This document shows positions 25,901 to 34,540 of a stretch of DNA of 64,000 bases, piece by piece (positions within the stretch are counted from its first letter, which is position 1; every line of letters starts with the position of its first letter). Source of the stretch: Diphasiastrum complanatum (Eukaryota > Streptophyta > Lycopodiopsida > Lycopodiales > Lycopodiaceae). Location of the stretch: contig CM055098.1 of assembly GCA_029204225.1 (NCBI GenBank), forward strand, positions 47,799,587 to 47,863,586, given 5' to 3'. The notes beneath the pieces were generated by a model that made no database searches, was not told where the DNA came from, and saw only the letters and a list, made by a program, of their open reading frames with translations. A program made the position numbers and the translations under genes.

Positions 25901-26823
25901 TTGGCGTTGTAAATATTGGTATAGAACTTTAATAAAGGTACCCGCTTTTTTCAATGCAAGTTCTAGCATTTCGGGTGTAGCAGATGAATCTAAGTGTGAT
26001 CCACTTCTGGCAAAGTTTTCTGCATTATATCTCTCAATCTGTAGAATAAGCATCTTCATTGCAAGCACTTGGCGTTGTAAATGTTGGTACAAAACTTTAA
26101 TAAAAGTATCCGCTTTTTTCAATGCAAGTTCTAGCATTTCGGGTGTAGCAGATGAATCTAAGTATGATCCACTTCGGTAGAGTTTTTTGCATTATATCTC
26201 TCAATCTGTAGAATAAGCGTTTTCAACCTTGATATCTCTTTGCCATGTTGTTCTGAAACGCTCTGCAACATGTTTATCTTAGTTTCTCTTTCTGAAAATA
26301 TTTGTAAGCAATTTTGAACGCTTGATTGCAACAACTGAATAGACGGATGTACGAATTCGGATCCATTCCTTCGAAACAAGATTTGTTGATCTTCTATGTC
26401 ATTATCAACCGGCTTCGTCTGTGAGCAATTACAATCATTCTAATGTATGAGTGTATGAACAGACAGTTATCAGGTCCATCTTCACCATAGCCAGGCTGAG
26501 CGCATACATCATTGAGGTTTTTGTAGCAGAATCGATTGCCAAATGAAGAGACTCATTCTCCTTCATATATCAGGATGTGAAGCAAAAGATTCGATTGTAT
26601 TGTAGAGGTTTAAGGCAAAAAATTAGCAGGTAAGCCATTGGTTTTCAAGCGTTTCAACCACTGCCGTGATTGCGATGATGACCATTCCCTGCACCACCTT
26701 CAAACCTCCTCCCTCCCCTCCAGCTATTCGTAGCCATCTTAAACGGCGCTCTTTTGCAGAATATTTGTGATGCGGATATTCTCCCAAATATTCTGAGAGG
26801 CGATCGTGGAGGTGCACAAGACG

Positions 26824-26886
<63 letters not shown>

Positions 26887-29130
26887 TAGGAAGGGGGCTA
26901 ACCAGAGTGCTTCGTGATAGATCATACTAGATCCCTTAGTAGTCAAAAAACAACAATTCAAAGTTTAATAAGCTTATGAAAAACGTAGACGTTTGTGTTT
27001 GAAGTTTGAGTGGATGTAAAAAATTGTTGAGCTGAAAATTGGATTCTCAACATATCAGTTTCCAGGCACTAAAATAAGAGACTAGCTCTAGGTCAACTAT
27101 ATACGCACATATCAAAGTCGTCTGCCTATTCGATAGGAGTGTGATTGTCTGGCCAAATATTTCGGCCTCTGCATTCAACGACTTATTGGCCACAGAACTG
27201 CAATTATTTTTCAGCAAAAGTGATTATTTTCCAACCGGAAGGGTGATTGAATGTTGTCTCTAAAATGACTCCCTACAAAAGTGCGAATGTCTGGCAATAA
27301 AAGTGCGTGTAGCCTCCTCAAAATCAGCGTAATTTTTCGATACGAGATTGACTCAGAAAATTCGTGATTTTCGATATCCAAATTCGAAATTTTTTCGATA
27401 CCCAAGATCAGACGTCCACCCGCTGTACTTCGGCCACGTACATACACACACATACATCGGCCACCCACCATCGGCTTTCCTCCTAAACCATCGTCGCTCA
27501 CCCGTCAACGACTCAAATACACTAGGTCGCGCTGGGTCAAAAAATCTGTTTTTTGACAAGGACGACATTGAGTCGGAAAATGTTTTGGGTCAGATTTTTT
27601 CCATTGCGTCGAAAACTCTAGACCCGACCCAACCCGACCAAGGGTCGGAAAATTTCGAACCAACCCAACCCGACCAGACCAAGGGTCGGATTTTTTTACC
27701 AGGAAAATTTCAACCCGACCCGACCAGGGGTCGAAAAATTTTGACTCGACCAGACCCAACCAAGGGTCGGATTTTTTTTACCATTGAATCGGAAAATTTC
27801 GACGCAAAATCAGAATTTTTCGATACGGGATCGACTCGGAGAAGTCGTGATTTTTCGATATCCAAATTCGAAATTTTTTCGATACCCAAGATCAGACGTC
27901 CACCCGCCGTACTTGGGCCACGTACATACACACACATACATCGGCCACCCACGATCGACTTTCTTCCTAAACCATCGCTGCTCGCCCGTCAACAACTCGA
28001 ATTTTTCCAAAGACTCCAATTTTTCCAAAGACTCGAATTTTTTCGATGACTCAAATTTTTCCGATGACTTGATTTTTTTTTCCGAAGACTCTAATTTTTT
28101 GAAAGACTCGAATTTTTCGAACGACTCGAATTTTACCGATGACTCAAATTTTTCCGATGACTTGAATTTTTTTCAAAAGATTTTTTTTCCGAAGACTTGA
28201 ATTTTTCAAAAGACTCAAATTTTTCGAACAACTCGAATTTTTCCGATGAATCTAATTTTTTTGATGACTCGAATTTTTCAAATGACTCGAATTTTTTGAA
28301 CGACTCGAATTTTTCGAACGACTCAAATTTTTCCAATGACTCGAATTTTTCAAAGACTCAAATTTTTCCAAGGATCGAATTGTTCGAATGACTCGAATTT
28401 TTCTTGAGACTCGAATTTTTCCAAATATAGAATTTTTCGAAAGACTCAAAATTTTGACAGAACTCGGATTTTTCCAAAGGATCGAATTTTTCCAATGACT
28501 CGAATTTTTAAAGACTCGAATTTTTCCAAAGGATCAAAATTTTCAAATGACTCGAATTTTTCTTGAGACTCAAATTTTTCCAAATATCGAGTTTTTCGAA
28601 AGACTCGAATTTTTCCAATGGATCGAATTTTTCCAATGACTCGAATTTTTCCATAGGATCGAATTTTTCAAATGACTCGAGTTTTTCTTGAGACTCAAAT
28701 TTTTCAAAGACTCGAATTTTTCCAAGGGATTGCATTTTTGACTCGAATTTTTCCAAAGGATCGAATTTTTCAAAAGACTCGAATTTTTGGAATGACTCTA
28801 ATTTTTCGAAAGACTCGATTTTTGGAACGACTCAAATTTTTGGAAAAACTCGAATTTTTCCAATGACTCAAATTTTTCCAAAGACTCGAATTTTTTCGAA
28901 GGATCGAAGGACCCTTTGTACTGTCAAGTCGAATTTTTCAAAAGACTCGAATTTTTCGAAAGACTCAAAATTTTTCAAAGACTCGAATTTTTCCAAGGAC
29001 TCGAATTTTTCCAAAGACTCGAATGTTTGATATTCCAAATGCCAGATGTGCGAGATCGGCCATCATCCAAATCATCAGCTGCCACCTAGATCGGTCTTCA
29101 TTGCCCGTCAACGACGGGCACTCTTTACTA

Positions 29131-29180
<50 letters not shown>

Positions 29181-32100
29181 GATTCTAGGTTCGAATCGTG
29201 ATTTGCAAAATCGTAGTTCGCGAATCGCGGATCCAACAAATCGTGATTCGTTGCAACTATGCTATCGACCATCATAGTCAACGTCGACAATCATTGTTGA
29301 ATAGTCATTTGACTTATGCACAACTTATTTTCCAACATGATTAGAGCTAGATCATATCTTTTGTAGCTAGTTTAGAGCTAGTTTCTCCAATCAATTTGGC
29401 ATGGTCTCCTTATGCCAAAGCCCCGAAACTCCTGCTCCAAAGCACCTACACACACAAGCAATCAAAAGGCAAACACAATATGCATCAATGAATTAGGGGA
29501 TGGTAGCATAGCAGTTATTTATTTCTAGGCTCTTTTTTCTAGGGGTTGCCGAACCCCAAAAATGGTGAAGAGGATCAAAAGGGGTTGATCGGTCGCTTGG
29601 CCCGTCCCCAATTCTTATAGACACTTTTGAGCCTTCATTATAGACTTGAAAAAACTTTCTTGAGATATCATTCATAAGCTTAGCAAGCTTTCAAATTCTT
29701 GTTCTCATTTTTCAAGCACTTGCACACATATAGCTCAAACTCCTTGCAAGCCTCGGAATCAGAGCCAATTTACATCTTTCTTCACTAGGTGACAAGCCAA
29801 AGATCCAGATGTTGACTCAAAGGACAACTCCCTCATTTCATTTAGACACCATACACGACACCGAAAGGTACCTTCTAGGCTAGTTACTTACATCAACCTT
29901 CACGTACATGGCACCAACCCTAATACTAGCGAGGGTTTCTATGGATGTCTTTTAGACCTCACAGTTGATTGACAAAGAGTTACAGATATAAACTTCATTT
30001 ATTTTGCTGCTCTGTTCAGTCATAGATTACATTTGTAATTTGCCACATGTTTTAACGTATTGTTGTTTTATTAGTTAAATTAGAAACCTTTATAGATCTT
30101 GTAGTTCTGTTTCAGGCGACATTTATGAGAGCTCCCATTGGTTACATGCATACATGAAATGTACCTTGGCAATCTTACATACCTTAGGGTATTTAACAGT
30201 CATTAATGAAGCTCTCTCTCTCAATTAAGATATCACATGGTCAGCATATTAAGGACTTTTGTGACTATCTACGAGATCAAGCTACAATACAATTGTTATG
30301 TTTGATACCAAAATGTGAATCAAGCATACATAGGCAATAAACGTTGAAATGTGAACTATGCTTAGTAACAAAGGAGTACTATTTTATGCCATTGTAATCA
30401 TGAACATAAAAACCCACAAACAAGATAAACAGCCTTTGAAAACTTCTACTATTGACAAAAGAAATAAATGTCAGAAAGTGCATGGATAAACAAAGACAAC
30501 CAAAAAATTTTGGATATTGGAGCCATAATCAATATACCATAAGTGAGTTCAAAGTGGAACAGCTTAAAAGTAAATGTTTACAACTAGAAAGGTTATACAT
30601 TGGCCATTTTTTGCTCTGTGAAATTATGAACTTAAATTGAGATAAAAGCATGTAAGTACAATGGATGATAAATACGAGATGTATATGCCTAATAGCAATG
30701 ACACCACAAGCCTAGGACAACTAGAGCCTTCATTTGTTATTATCTAACATTTGGATCGTCTTATTTGGTAGATTGAATCCCCTATTACTTCACACTAATT
30801 GTAGGTCAATTGGCTTCATTGTCAATCAGTTGATTCATTATATACTAGGTTAGCTTAGGCTTTTCAGCTTCAATATGGTAGATTGCTATTGCAAATCATT
30901 GCTCTCCACTTATTTGTCATTACATTGAAGAATTTGATCTATACATTTGGTGTCCCCTCTCTATTTGAGTTCTAATGTGTTGTTTTGTCCATACCTTGGT
31001 GTCAAAGCACTTTATGCGAAGATAGGCAATCCACTACTACCAACCTAACTCTATAACCTTGGAAATTAACAATTGTGTGGATGCAATGAATCATCCTTAG
31101 AAGTATGTTGAATACAATGAATAATCAATTGTCTAAACGTGGTGAATCATCTTAAAAATTTGTGCTAGATGTGATGAATCATGCTAAGAAATTTTAAATT
31201 AAGATGCATTGTTTAGGTTTGTCCTAAATTACGGCTATATTTGTAGAGAAAATATCAAGTTGATTAACTGCTACAAATACATGCCTACTAAAAGTAAGAG
31301 ATTGCTAACAATACCTTATTTTGATAGGCAAACTTGTAAAAATAGGAAAGTTTGAGAACAACAATCAAGATTTCTATAGCTAGAATTGATTTTCTATATT
31401 ATATAAAAACAAACAACTTTGATTAATTGCTATAAATAAACACAGAGCAACCACCAAACCTGATGATAGAAGGCCAACATGGTGTTCCTAGATCCATGTA
31501 GTTGATACTTCAAAATTGTTGCAATTCAGTTTTTGAACAAGCGGTGCACAAAAGGTGCATTCGGTTCAACACCCAAACAAGGCGTGTTAGTTGATATCCA
31601 TAAGTAATGGAGCCCTTGGTTCTCCCTCCATGTAAGCTCCTGATGGTCCCAAGTACCTTGTCCATTATTACTAGTGCTTTTAAAAGGAGGGATTCTGGGT
31701 GGCTATGCTGTGAGAATGGGATCCCACACACGGGCCACACATGCACGTGAACGGTGAGTCATTTTCTCAACATGGTACTAGAGCCAGTGGTTGTGGAGAG
31801 GGTTTCTTTGTTGTGCTTTGCTTGAGTGGAAGTGTTGCAAGTAGATTTTCTTGCACCTCAATGGGGTTTCCAACCACCAACTCGCACACATGATAAATCC
31901 GTGTTTCAAGAAGGGTTAGATGGAAGGCCCAAAATCACCAACATGTAGAACGTGTAGGTGCCCAAAGGCCCACCACCAGTGGCAAGCACTTCCAATCCCC
32001 AACGAGCATGGCGGGTCATCGTAACCCTACTTTTGTCTTGCCAAGCCCCAACACGCTAAAGAGTGCAACGTTGAACGGGGGACAATCTCTCGCCATTCCA

Positions 32101-34348
32101 CATTCAAAGTCCTTTTCATCTTTCCAATAAGGAAATGGTGCCCTTGGTTCTCCCTCCATATAAGCTCATAATGGTCTCAAGTCCCTTGTCCCATGGTACC
32201 AATCCTTCTGGAGATAGGGATTGCGTGGCTACACGGTGGGAATGGGATCCCATATGCGGCCCGCTCATACACGTGACCGGTGGATCATATTTTCAACAAA
32301 AACACAGAGAATATCTAGGTGTGGTGTGAAAGACATCACAATCATTATCCTTCTATGCAACTTTATACTTTTTTCAACATATTGTCCTATATCCTATTTG
32401 CTTTTTGTTGGTCATTTGCTAATGGTCAAACTTCTGTCTACGACAATGGACATTCAAAGGAAAAATGCCCAAACCTACCGCACAAGGTGCAATTTCATGG
32501 CCCTTTGGTGTACCCAAAAACTTATACTCAACTCGAGGTCAGCCCAGACCAGCAGGTTAAACAAGAGCCATATAGAATATATGCCACAAGAGATGCAACA
32601 ACATCAAATAGACAATAATTCTGGCTATTTATTGCTTCTTGTTGCCTAAATAAGAAGGTGAAAAAGAAATTTAGTTTCTAAAATCTGCCCACACTAGACT
32701 CTATTTGCTCCAATTCACACCAATAAACCTACCAATAGTTATATCTCCTACGCTTGGCTCACTATTCATGCCATGTCATTAAGGGTAGTGTAGATAACAT
32801 TTTGCAGGTATGCTTTCAAAGATACAGTTTTGCGTCATTCAATTTGCTTCTTGTTGTATCCTTTGCATTCTTCAATGGTAGTTTTGTTCATCCTTCATCA
32901 ATTCCATTAAAGTATTATTTGGTGTCATAAGGTCTTTTTTTATTACAATATGACACTCATAAACTATCAATGTCCCTTATAGTATCTTAGTTTTATACAC
33001 TCAATTGGCTCTTTGATATTTTTGTTATGATTTTTGTTGGCTGTAGTGGGGCCAATAGTACTCCTAGGGACTATTGGCTGACTAGTGGCTGATAGGGTTG
33101 GTAGGCAACACCGTTTTTATGCATCCTTTGTCCATGTAGGTGGTACTGATCCCATTATTCTGTATTCTTGTTCCATCCAGCGGTTGTGAGTTCTATTTGT
33201 ACCTGGTAGCATCATTATGTCCTCCATTACACCATTTATAATGATACCTTTATTCGCCATTTTGGTCCATCGGTACAGCTTAATTAGCTACCTCATATAT
33301 TCCAGTATAAAGACTACTTTATCATGTTGCAACTTGCAGCTTCTTAGTCATTCATATTTATTGAGGACTCCTGATTCATATATGCATGTGGCAACGTTAA
33401 TCTTCATGTTGCAGCATCCTCGTACTCTGTTTTACAGCATTGGCATCTTCATTTTTCGTGCATCAAAATCAGCATTTTGGCAACCTCATTATACATGTTC
33501 GGCAACCTTAGCATTTGATGATTTTACGATGTCTTCCTTTATGCTGCATTAACACTGTATTGCTATATTTTGATGCAATTATTCTCCCACTTGTTGGATT
33601 CAGTAATTTCCTTATTAAAAGAGTTGCAGGCACTCATTGACAACTGCTTGGCATTACAATCCATAATCAACGCCGGAAAATAATTTGACTATATTCCACT
33701 AAATGTGAAACCCTCGTTCCTGACCCAATCCCAAATACTAAGAAGCTTTCACAGAAACACAAAGACTTGCAGCTGCTGACTGGAACCCTTTGATTTTTTG
33801 TATACCTTCTCAATCTCTCCCTTCTATTGTTCCCCTAAACTTGCATAGTTGCTTAGTAGAATTAAGAAGCTGGCATTGCAAATATCAAGATTTTATGGGC
33901 CTGAAACCCCTCGAAATTTCCATTTGCTTGAAAAAATTTAGGGTTTTGCTGAATAAGAAGCGATTGCCCAAAGATAATAGAGCCAAATATCATACCTGTG
34001 GTTGTTCTAGAATCGGCCCCCAGAACCACGCCGTCCTTGTATTGCACAGCAATGATGGTTGTCTGAACACATTCAAAAGCAAGGAAACCACGTGAATAGC
34101 AAGAAAAGAATGCCTGAACATTCTGATGAATTTAAGCAATTATGAACTGTACAGAGAGCTTAACGGGGATCCAAAAAAGACAGTACTGAAAACTAAAGCA
34201 GGGCTGAACAAAAGCGAATCTAAACGACGAAAATGAAAGGAGTACATTAACATGTTGTTTCAGAATAGTAGAGTGCAAAGCAGAAGGCCGGAAAGGAACG
34301 CACCCCCATGCTATGAGGAGCGTTCATCCATCCCATATCGTTTTCCAT
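11729..34348 (-). CDS. PBA1: 20S proteasome subunit beta-1 (nine exons over 22.6 kb)
   Basis: Caspase-like catalytic subunit of the 20S core (beta type 6, N-terminal nucleophile hydrolase). Minus-strand exons: 34348-34304, 34062-33996, 19824-19748, 19413-19358, 19039-18967, 18099-17988, 12977-12904, 12580-12506 and 11863-11729; 714 nt, 237 residues, close to the 233 of Arabidopsis as I recall it. Phases agree at every junction. The propeptide of 15 residues ends NAPHSMG; mature Thr1 starts exon 2 ([11 protein letters not shown]). Visible catalytic residues are Thr1, Asp17 and Lys33 (ASDK), Arg45 of the acidic-preferring S1 pocket, and the SGSAYLYG and ARDGASGG loops. The C-terminus is PMVDTR. 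Introns are 241, 14171, 334, 318, 867, 5010, 323 and 642 bp; all GT-AG except intron 7, which is GC-AG. The ATG at 34348 was chosen by propeptide length; the frame stays open upstream to 34498, so a longer start cannot be excluded. The gene looks functional. Confidence 0.95.
13262..13373. repeat. 56-bp tandem duplication in PBA1 intron 6
   Basis: TTGCTACCCTGACGGATCC starts at 13262 and again at 13318, each followed by TGATT-x-TGA-x-TTGA and a CTTACCAT motif. A second, looser repeat (GTTAGAAGCAAGGT followed by AGGTAGAA) lies nearby at about 13568 and 13687. Confidence 0.8.
13770..14480 (-). pseudogene. hAT transposase relic (DUF659 type), minus copy
   Basis: Three stretches read in order on the minus strand resemble the hAT transposases with a DUF659 domain. 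About 14480-14300: [10 protein letters not shown], then [10 protein letters not shown] and SMCCA, like the T-VFLKSVDAS and GKLLMEKYP...PCAAHC blocks. About 14190-14030: [12 protein letters not shown], then PTEFGYYF in the place of the family's TRFATNF. About 13980-13770: [26 protein letters not shown], then GLIYEFMDH, matching the W-x-LVRVLRLVD and GYIYEAMDRA blocks. Frame changes and stops separate the parts; some gaps may be introns of the original gene. It is a dead DNA transposon inside PBA1 intron 6, in the same orientation as PBA1. Confidence 0.7.
15192..15683. mobile_element. Non-autonomous hAT-like element with 8-bp target duplication
   Basis: The element of 492 bp is flanked by perfect CTAGTAAC copies at 15184-15191 and 15684-15691, the 8-bp duplication expected of hAT insertion. 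Its ends are CAAGGTTGCAG and, on the other strand, CTGTGTTGCAG (8 of 11 identical), fitting the hAT pattern with TTGCA inside. Both end regions are rich in CpG palindromes (GTTCCGGAAC, GATCGCGATC, ATTCTGATCGCG) separated by a T-run and an internal part with CCAATATGGGTATCA. No coding capacity. The flanking DNA has other CTAGTAACT-like words, which weakens the target-duplication argument a little. Confidence 0.7.
15864..16880 (+). pseudogene. hAT transposase relic (DUF659 and dimerisation domain), plus copy
   Basis: Recognisable blocks in order: LRQMVV and a SFWDEA-like word near 15915-16000, then [27 protein letters not shown] at about 16015-16100 in the position of VRVLRLVD...GYIYEAMDRA; near 16545-16640 [23 protein letters not shown], like the family's EQLEVYRRAEG-x-F; and at 16772-16860 [20 protein letters not shown], matching the hAT dimerisation motif WW-x-YG-x5-L-x3-AI-x-I. 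GT-AG pairs fit introns at about 16140-16380 and 16632-16771. Stops and frame changes in the first part suggest a dead copy. It is opposite in orientation to the relic at 13770-14480, and both share GL-I/L-YEFMD. Confidence 0.75.
17416..17545. repeat. CpG-palindrome cluster, possible hAT-like terminal fragment
   Basis: A 130-bp patch dense in GAACCG, GATTCGAAC and CGGTTCGAACCG words, CpG-rich against its surroundings. It ends GTGTAACCTTG, whose complement CAAGGTTACA resembles the end of the element at 15192. A 10-bp inverted pair (GTCACAAGAG near 17286, CTCTTGTGAC near 17544) lies around it. No target duplication was found. Confidence 0.45.
19439..19519. repeat. (CT)n(CA)n microsatellite between PBA1 exons 3 and 4
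   Basis: About twenty-five CT units pass into about fifteen CA units with one interruption. It lies in PBA1 intron 3, within 30 bp of the exon 4 acceptor (19414) on the upstream side. Confidence 0.95.
19860..19911. repeat. (CT)n microsatellite in PBA1 intron 2
   Basis: About twenty-six uninterrupted CT units, 36 bp from the acceptor of exon 3. On the gene's strand it reads (GA)n. Confidence 0.95.
20212..24786 (+). mobile_element. Ty3/gypsy fossil (chromodomain-type end) in PBA1 intron 2
   Basis: A 54-bp direct repeat beginning TATTAGGAGTGGCTGGACTG marks both ends (20212-20265 and 24733-24786), so the 3' LTR is represented only by its start. The 5' LTR ends near 20687 (TCTGACA) and is followed by TTTGGTATCAAAGCC (20688-20702), a primer-binding site of the initiator-tRNA-Met kind. 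Parts seen on the plus strand: a leader or gag region with 24-bp periodicity (about 20740-21055), reverse transcriptase words near 22580-22720 ([11 protein letters not shown]), RNase H near 22850-23160 ([17 protein letters not shown], then HIEIRYRKG), an integrase zinc-finger region near 23400-23465, and a chromodomain-like tail near 24370-24540. It is broken in many places and old. A solo LTR of another family is nested in it. Confidence 0.85.
23476..24065. mobile_element. Solo LTR, 590 bp, nested in the gypsy fossil
   Basis: The insertion starts TGTAGGAAATAGAAG and ends CATTTACATTCCAACA, giving TG...CA ends with near-inverted TGTAGGAA / TTCCAACA. It is flanked by the 5-bp direct repeat GATCC (23471-23475 and 24066-24070). 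Gypsy pol sequence lies on both sides. A 113-codon open frame on the minus strand inside it (from about 24022) has no known match and may be chance. A solo LTR of this form arises by recombination between two LTRs. Its start resembles the candidate copia LTR start near 1922. Confidence 0.8.
25901..26379 (-). pseudogene. Tandemly duplicated coding fragment, possibly DUF641 (GIL1/IRKI-like)
   Basis: Two copies with a 168-bp period (25901-26068 and 26069 to about 26222) encode on the minus strand [17 protein letters not shown][14 protein letters not shown], each linked to [10 protein letters not shown]. Upstream on that strand a coiled-coil-like stretch reads [16 protein letters not shown] and [14 protein letters not shown]. 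The TPEMLELAL-x-KA...FIKVL...GFDL pattern recalls the C-terminal DUF641 region of GIL1/IRK-interacting proteins (TPSHFVQAL...SFVKLM...GWDL), but this is from memory and weak. There is no full gene, and frame changes separate the parts. It lies inside PBA1 intron 2 on the same strand and was probably captured by a mobile element or inserted as a gene fragment. Confidence 0.4.
26831..26882. repeat. (GA)n microsatellite
   Basis: About twenty-six uninterrupted AG/GA units inside PBA1 intron 2. Confidence 0.95.
27319..28001. repeat. 200-bp direct duplication around a GGGTCGG-rich core
   Basis: A unit of about 200 bp (27319-27518 and 27805-28001, about 486 bp apart) starts CAAAATCAG then AATTTTTCGATAC, contains AAGATCAGACGTCCACCCGC and CGTACATACACACACATAC, and ends CCCGTCAAC-x-ACTC. 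The copies are about 90 percent alike by eye. The spacer (27519-27804) is itself repetitive: ACCAAGGGTCGGA, CCCGACCCGACC and TCGGAAAATTTCGA words alternate with T-runs. CpG is far more frequent here than in the rest of the intron. Confidence 0.85.
28002..29020. repeat. Minisatellite of GACTCGAATTTTTCCAA units
   Basis: About 1 kb of back-to-back variants of a 13-20 bp unit, core GACTCGAATTTTT followed by a short variable spacer (CCAAA, CGAAA, CAAAT, CCGAT, GGAAC). By length there are some 55-60 units. Many TCGAA cores have decayed to TCAAA, as expected from CpG mutation. Because the unit is often 15 or 18 bp long, long frames arise by chance on both strands (plus: NDSNFS repeats; minus: FEKFES repeats); these are not genes. 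Confidence 0.9.
29132..29176. repeat. (TA)n microsatellite
   Basis: About twenty-two TA units directly before the CpG-palindrome patch at 29177-29261 (GGTTCGAATCG, GTTCGCGAATCGCG, AATCGTGATTCG). Confidence 0.95.
29270..31600. other. Intron 2 sequence, nothing recognised
   Basis: AT-rich sequence without a recognisable coding region or terminal repeat. A plus-strand open frame at about 30452-30640 matches nothing I know. Confidence 0.5.
31605..32298 (+). mobile_element. Short LTR element, TRIM-like
   Basis: Two direct repeats of about 165 bp (about 31605-31772 and 32130-32298) start near TAATGG-x-GCCCTTGG, share GTTCTCCCTCCAT and GGGATCCCA, and end TTTTC-x-CAACA. Directly after the first copy TGGTACTAGAGCC (31773-31785) fits a primer-binding site of the initiator-tRNA-Met type. 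About 340 bp of non-coding sequence lies between the copies. A total of some 700 bp with short LTRs and no genes fits a terminal-repeat retrotransposon in miniature. The LTRs have diverged by roughly a fifth by eye, so the copy is old. The LTR start and target duplication could not be fixed. Confidence 0.6.
32299..33995. other. Intron 2 sequence, nothing recognised
   Basis: No coding region of a known family and no terminal repeats were found between the TRIM-like element and PBA1 exon 2. Open frames here are short and without motifs. Confidence 0.45.
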
Positions 34349-34506
34349 TATTATATCAGCAGTGCAATTTCCAGAGAGATGATTCAATAAACAGAAGCGC
34401 AGATTGCTTCCAATGATGCTCAAGGCGCCTGCCACCCTCAGCCAGGGAAAGGAAGCTCTCTTTATTTTTTTGCAAAGCTTGCTTTGATTTGCTGCCACGT
34501 ACCAGG

Positions 34507-34514
34507 ATATTTAT
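34507..34514 (-). promoter_or_regulatory. Candidate TATA box of PBA1
   Basis: ATAAATAT on the minus strand lies about 160 nt upstream of the PBA1 start codon, which would give a leader of roughly 130 nt. It is the only TATA-like word in a less AT-rich stretch before the start, but proof is lacking. Confidence 0.35.
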
Positions 34515-34540
34515 GGCAGAGTAATATCCCTGCTTTTATT

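Larger units (their letters stand above)
24999..29261. mobile_element. Possible composite hAT-like element
   Basis: The left end (CATATATGCACTACGATTC at 25001) and the complement of the right end (CATAGTTGCAACGAATC, read from 29261) are alike, and CTATCGAG (24991-24998) and CTATCGAC (29262-29269) flank them as an imperfect 8-bp duplication. Both ends carry ATTCG / AATCACGATT palindromes. The left end shares GCAATATGGGTATCA and GACTATTTCGGGTGC with the element at 15192-15683. The interior holds a GC-rich patch near 25305-25350, a duplicated coding fragment, microsatellites and a large minisatellite. The ends are two bases out of register, so two small separate elements are the alternative. Confidence 0.3.

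Noticed and set aside
27784-28391. Long plus-strand open frames encoding NDSNFS-type repeats, and minus-strand FEKFES repeats, at 27784-28866
   Set aside because: They are by-products of a minisatellite whose unit length is often a multiple of three; frames are open on both strands, composition is extreme, and there is no start context or domain.
28002-29020. CRISPR-like repeat-spacer array
   Set aside because: Spacers are only 3-7 bp, units are degenerate, and the DNA is eukaryotic.
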